DNA from: an uncultured Clostridia bacterium
Lineage (GTDB): Bacteria > Bacillota > Clostridia > Christensenellales > Borkfalkiaceae
Length of the DNA stretch: 7,553 nt
Assembly (NCBI GenBank): GCA_947176485.1
Contig: CAMWQS010000074.1
Location: 1 to 7,553 of the forward strand
Direction: 5' to 3'
The translations under genes and the position numbers were made by a program. Shown piece by piece: positions 5,059 to 7,553 of the stretch. The notes below the pieces were generated by a model. The model saw nothing but the letters and a program-made list of their open reading frames with translations. It was not told the DNA's origin and did no database searches. How positions within the stretch are numbered: the first letter of the stretch is position 1; each line of letters starts with the position of its first letter.

Positions 5059-5912
5059 AAACTTTTGCATTAGCTGGCAACCCCAACTGCGGTAAAACCA
5101 CGCTTTTCAACGCGCTTACGGGTTCGACTGCGCACGTGGGCAACTGGCCCGGCGTTACCGTTGATAAGCGCGAGGGCACTTATAAGGGCGGTTCAAAGAA
5201 TATAAGCATAGTTGACCTTCCAGGAATTTATTCGCTTTCGCCTTACACGCCTGAAGAAGTTATTTCGCGTAACTTTATTTTGGACGAAAAGCCTGACGGT
5301 ATTATTAACATAGTCGATGCAACCAACTTAGAGCGCAACCTTTACCTTACGACTCAGCTTTTGGAAATGGACGTGCCCGTAATCGTTGCGTTGAACATGA
5401 TAGACGAGGTAGAGAAAAACGGGGATAAAATAGACGCTTCTGCGCTTGAAAAGGCGCTCGGTGTTCCAGTCGTGTCCGTTTCGGCGTTGAAGGGCACGGG
5501 CGTCAAACAGCTTATGGACAGGGCGGCGGCTATGCCTTCAGAAAGAAAAGGCACTACCGTTTTAAAGGATTCGCTTTCCAAACAGCTTGAAACGGCTTGC
5601 GCTTATTACGAGGCGGAAGAAGTTGCGTCGCCTTTATTCCATGCGATTAAGCTTTTGGAAAAGGACGAAATCGAGCTTGAAAGAAAGGGCGCAACCGCAA
5701 CCCTTGAAAAGCTTGGCGAGGAAGATTTGGAAGCGGTTATCGCCGACGAAAGATACAAATACATTTCCTCGAACCTTTCAAACGCAAAAGTAAAGGCAAG
5801 TAAAGAAGTTTTAACTAAATCTGACAAAATCGATAAGGTTTTGACCCATGGTTTGGGCAATTCCCATCTTTATCGTAATTCTGTTCTTTATTTTCCACTT
5901 GACCTTCTCTGA
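5055..5912 (+). CDS. feoB: FeoB N-terminal GTPase part (frame ends early; split from membrane part)
   Basis: The G domain of the ferrous iron transporter FeoB is complete: G1 GNPNCGKT (8-15), G2 around T35 in VGNWPGVTVDK, G3 DLPG (54-57), G4 NMID (114-117) and G5 SALKG (143-147), followed by the helical GDI-like region. Homology stops at DKVLTH (260-265). The frame then continues for 20 residues of unrelated sequence to the stop at 5910-5912. The expected continuation (IPIF and the first membrane helix) is in the +1 frame from about 5851. Skipping one base near 5850 restores a FeoB of 774 residues, aligned without gap to the E. coli junction as I recall it. The ATG at 5055 is preferred over an upstream in-frame TTG (5034) because GGAGG (5040-5044) precedes it and it overlaps the feoA stop. 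It is either a true frameshift or split gene, or a sequence error. Confidence 0.9.
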   Translation: MKTFALAGNPNCGKTTLFNALTGSTAHVGNWPGVTVDKREGTYKGGSKNISIVDLPGIYSLSPYTPEEVISRNFILDEKPDGIINIVDATNLERNLYLTTQLLEMDVPVIVALNMIDEVEKNGDKIDASALEKALGVPVVSVSALKGTGVKQLMDRAAAMPSERKGTTVLKDSLSKQLETACAYYEAEEVASPLFHAIKLLEKDEIELERKGATATLEKLGEEDLEAVIADERYKYISSNLSNAKVKASKEVLTKSDKIDKVLTHGLGNSHLYRNSVLYFPLDLL

Positions 5913-7380
5913 AAATCTGTTCTTCCTGAACGGTTTCACCGAAGAACAGGCTTGGATGCCGACCCTCGTCGACTGCGGACTTGCAACCGAAGTAGAGGGC
6001 GAGATAGAGTACAATAACTTCGGCGTGGAAATACTTGCAATTTTCTACGACGGCGCAATTTACTCCCCCGGCGTAATTTTAACCAACTTCTTGAACTTAT
6101 TCCTTGACCACATCTCGGATGGCATAGTAACCCTTATGGAAAACGCAGAAGCGGCAGAGTGGGCAACGGGACTGGTTGGCGACGGTATTTTGGGTGGTAT
6201 ATTCGCCGTGCTCGGCTTCCTTCCCCAAATACTCGTATTGTTTATGTTCTTCTCGATTTTGGAAGATTCGGGCTATATGGCGCGTATCGCGTTCGTGCTT
6301 GACAGAATTTTCCGCCGTTTCGGACTTTCGGGCAGAGCGTTTATGCCTATGATTATGGGCTTCGGCTGTTCCGTTCCTGCAGCTATCAACACGCGAACCC
6401 TTGCCGACGATAAGGAGAGGGCGGCAACTATCCGCGTAATTCCTTTCTTCTCGTGCGGGGCAAAGCTTCCCATACTAACTGCTTGCGGCGGCGCACTTTG
6501 CGCTATGGCGGGTATGGCTAACGTAGACGTAATAACCATGGGTATGTATTTACTCGGTATAGTTTCGGCTATCGTTTGCGTGCTTTTGATGCGTAATACG
6601 AGCTTAAAAGGCGAAACGCCCCCGTTCATAATGGAGCTTCCCGCATACCATATGCCCGGTTTTAAAAACCTTATGCTTCATTTGTGGGATAAGACTAAGC
6701 ACTTCGTTAAGAAAGCGTTTACCATAATTTTTGCTTCAACGGTGATAATTTGGCTGTTCTCGCACATCACTTGGGGCTGGCAATTCGTTGCCGACGAGGA
6801 GATGAACAGCTCAATCTTGGCTTCTCTCGGTATGTTAATTCAACCTATATTCACGCCCGTAGGCTTCGGCTCACAGCTCGGCACTTACGGCTGGGTATTC
6901 GCCGTTGCGGCAATTACCGGTTTAGTCGCTAAGGAAAACGTTATTGCAACCTTTGCAACGCTTGCTGCTTGCATCACGGCTTTGGGCGCAAACGTCAGCG
7001 GCATTGAAATTCCCGACGCTATCGCGGGGATAGAGGGCATAGAGGAAGCAACCGCAATGGCTTCGGCAACGGGCATTACGGGCGCGGGCATAATCGCGTT
7101 TATCGCTTTCAATATGACGACTATCCCTTGCTTTGCGGCGTGCGCAACGGCTAAGGCGGAGCTTCCGAAGGGCAAGTTCAAGTGGACGCTACTCTTTTGG
7201 CTTGTCGCAAGCTACGTAATAAGCTCTATGGTCTACACGATAGGCGAATGGTGGTGGACGCTGTTCATTTGGCTTGCGGTAATCGCAATAGTTACAACCT
7301 TTATCGTTTTAAGGAATATCGGCAAATTCGATATAATAAAGATATTTAAAAGAAAGAAGAAGGGCGGTGAAAATCCATGA
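5848..7380 (+). CDS. feoB: FeoB C-terminal membrane permease part (separate frame)
   Basis: This frame carries the whole polytopic membrane domain that imports Fe(II). Counted from the ATG at 5848, TM1 is IPIFIVILFFIFHLTF (5-20). A long non-cytosolic segment (21 to about 110) follows, then GFLPQILVLFMFFSILEDSGYMAR (123-146). Gate 1 is GFGCSVPA with C174 and gate 2 PFFSCGAKLP with C203, the paired cysteine motifs of FeoB. ELPAYHMP (263-270), AKENVIATFA (361-370), NMTTIPCFA (422-430) and further helices precede a basic tail. No internal stop or damage is seen. The ATG has only a weak AAGG 9 bases upstream (5835-5838) and overlaps the preceding frame by 65 bases, so independent translation is possible but not convincing. 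The stop overlaps the next start as ATGA. The region after TM1 looks longer than in many FeoB proteins. Confidence 0.9.
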   Translation: MVWAIPIFIVILFFIFHLTFSENLFFLNGFTEEQAWMPTLVDCGLATEVEGEIEYNNFGVEILAIFYDGAIYSPGVILTNFLNLFLDHISDGIVTLMENAEAAEWATGLVGDGILGGIFAVLGFLPQILVLFMFFSILEDSGYMARIAFVLDRIFRRFGLSGRAFMPMIMGFGCSVPAAINTRTLADDKERAATIRVIPFFSCGAKLPILTACGGALCAMAGMANVDVITMGMYLLGIVSAIVCVLLMRNTSLKGETPPFIMELPAYHMPGFKNLMLHLWDKTKHFVKKAFTIIFASTVIIWLFSHITWGWQFVADEEMNSSILASLGMLIQPIFTPVGFGSQLGTYGWVFAVAAITGLVAKENVIATFATLAACITALGANVSGIEIPDAIAGIEGIEEATAMASATGITGAGIIAFIAFNMTTIPCFAACATAKAELPKGKFKWTLLFWLVASYVISSMVYTIGEWWWTLFIWLAVIAIVTTFIVLRNIGKFDIIKIFKRKKKGGENP

Positions 7381-7550
7381 ACCCAGTAGACATTGCAGTT
7401 ATCGTAATAGTTTGCGTTGCGGTGGTTGCCGCTGTAGGATATATTATCTACCGCAAGGTTAGGCATAAAGGTGGCTGTTGCGACTGTTCAAGCTGTTCCT
7501 CGTGCGGCGGCTCTTGCCCGCACTGCACACCCAAAAACGATAAGGACTAA
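7377..7550 (+). CDS. FeoB-associated Cys-rich membrane protein
   Basis: A 57-residue protein whose ATG overlaps the feoB stop (ATGA, 7377-7380), with GGTG 7 bases upstream. Residues 5-24 are one hydrophobic helix. A basic patch YRKVRHK (25-31) follows and, by the positive-inside rule, places the C terminus in the cytosol. The tail has seven cysteines at 34, 35, 37, 40, 43, 47 and 50, spaced as CC-C--C--C---C--C, then an Asp/Lys-rich end. This is the layout of the FeoB_associated family (PF12669), which is found next to feoB in Bacillota and is presumed to bind or hand over iron or sense redox state at the inner face. The exact role is unproven. Translation is continuous to TAA at 7548-7550. 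Confidence 0.9.
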   Translation: MNPVDIAVIVIVCVAVVAAVGYIIYRKVRHKGGCCDCSSCSSCGGSCPHCTPKNDKD

Positions 7551-7553
7551 CTC

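Noticed and set aside
5844..5853. ACCCATGGTT, a 9/10 match to the feo operator palindrome exactly at the feoB frame break
   Set aside because: It lies in coding sequence, and one such match by chance in 7.5 kb is plausible (about 0.2 expected); a second coding match at 6534-6543 supports coincidence.
5840..5856. Programmed +1 ribosomal frameshift signal in feoB
   Set aside because: No stop codon in the zero frame at the switch point, no internal Shine-Dalgarno at prfB-like spacing and no recognised slippery codon pair; left only as one option in the feoB finding.
6273..6629. A 118-codon minus-strand open frame opposite feoB, and other long antisense frames
   Set aside because: They lie opposite strongly conserved coding sequence, have low-complexity products and no ribosome binding sites; they are shadows of feoB and the other real genes.

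Overview
The window reads as chromosomal DNA from an anaerobic, low-to-mid GC member of the Bacillota (Clostridia-like, probably an uncultured gut lineage). The reasons are strong AGGAGG-type ribosome binding sites, sigma-A-type promoters in very AT-rich spacers, a clostridial-style feoA-feoA-feoB-Cys-rich-protein ferrous iron locus, and a radical SAM protein paired with a DUF4130-type partner. The species cannot be named from the sequence alone. No tRNA, rRNA, CRISPR array, insertion sequence or phage gene was seen.

Left part (1-2250, minus strand): a two-gene operon encodes a TIGR03916-like radical SAM protein with a C-terminal helix-hairpin-helix, followed by its obligate partner of the TIGR03915/DUF4130 family. 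The two overlap by ATGA. The pair is linked to DNA repair or modification only by genomic association with uracil-DNA glycosylase-like domains, and its reaction is unknown. The operon has a good promoter in the divergent spacer, an intrinsic terminator at its end, and a 14-bp palindrome close to the Bacillus LexA box over the predicted transcription start. This fits damage-inducible expression.

Middle (2170-4420, plus strand): a divergent two-component system, made of an OmpR-family response regulator and a two-TM HAMP histidine kinase. The genes overlap and end at an intrinsic terminator. The signal and targets are unknown.

Right part (4430-7553, plus strand): a ferrous iron uptake operon with feoA1, feoA2, feoB and a 57-residue Cys-rich FeoB-associated membrane protein, driven by a textbook TTGACA-N17-TATAAT promoter. 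Three one-mismatch copies of the palindrome AACCATGGTT lie in the non-coding DNA: just upstream of the -35, at the transcription start, and ahead of feoA2. They look like operators of a regulator whose site does not resemble the usual Fur or DtxR boxes. Two of them belong to a longer, nearly identical inverted repeat. feoB is split into two frames exactly between its GTPase part and its membrane part. This is either a real frameshift or split gene, or a one-base sequence error.

The most novel candidates are the feo operator set with its long inverted duplicate, the LexA-like site on the radical SAM operon, and the split feoB.
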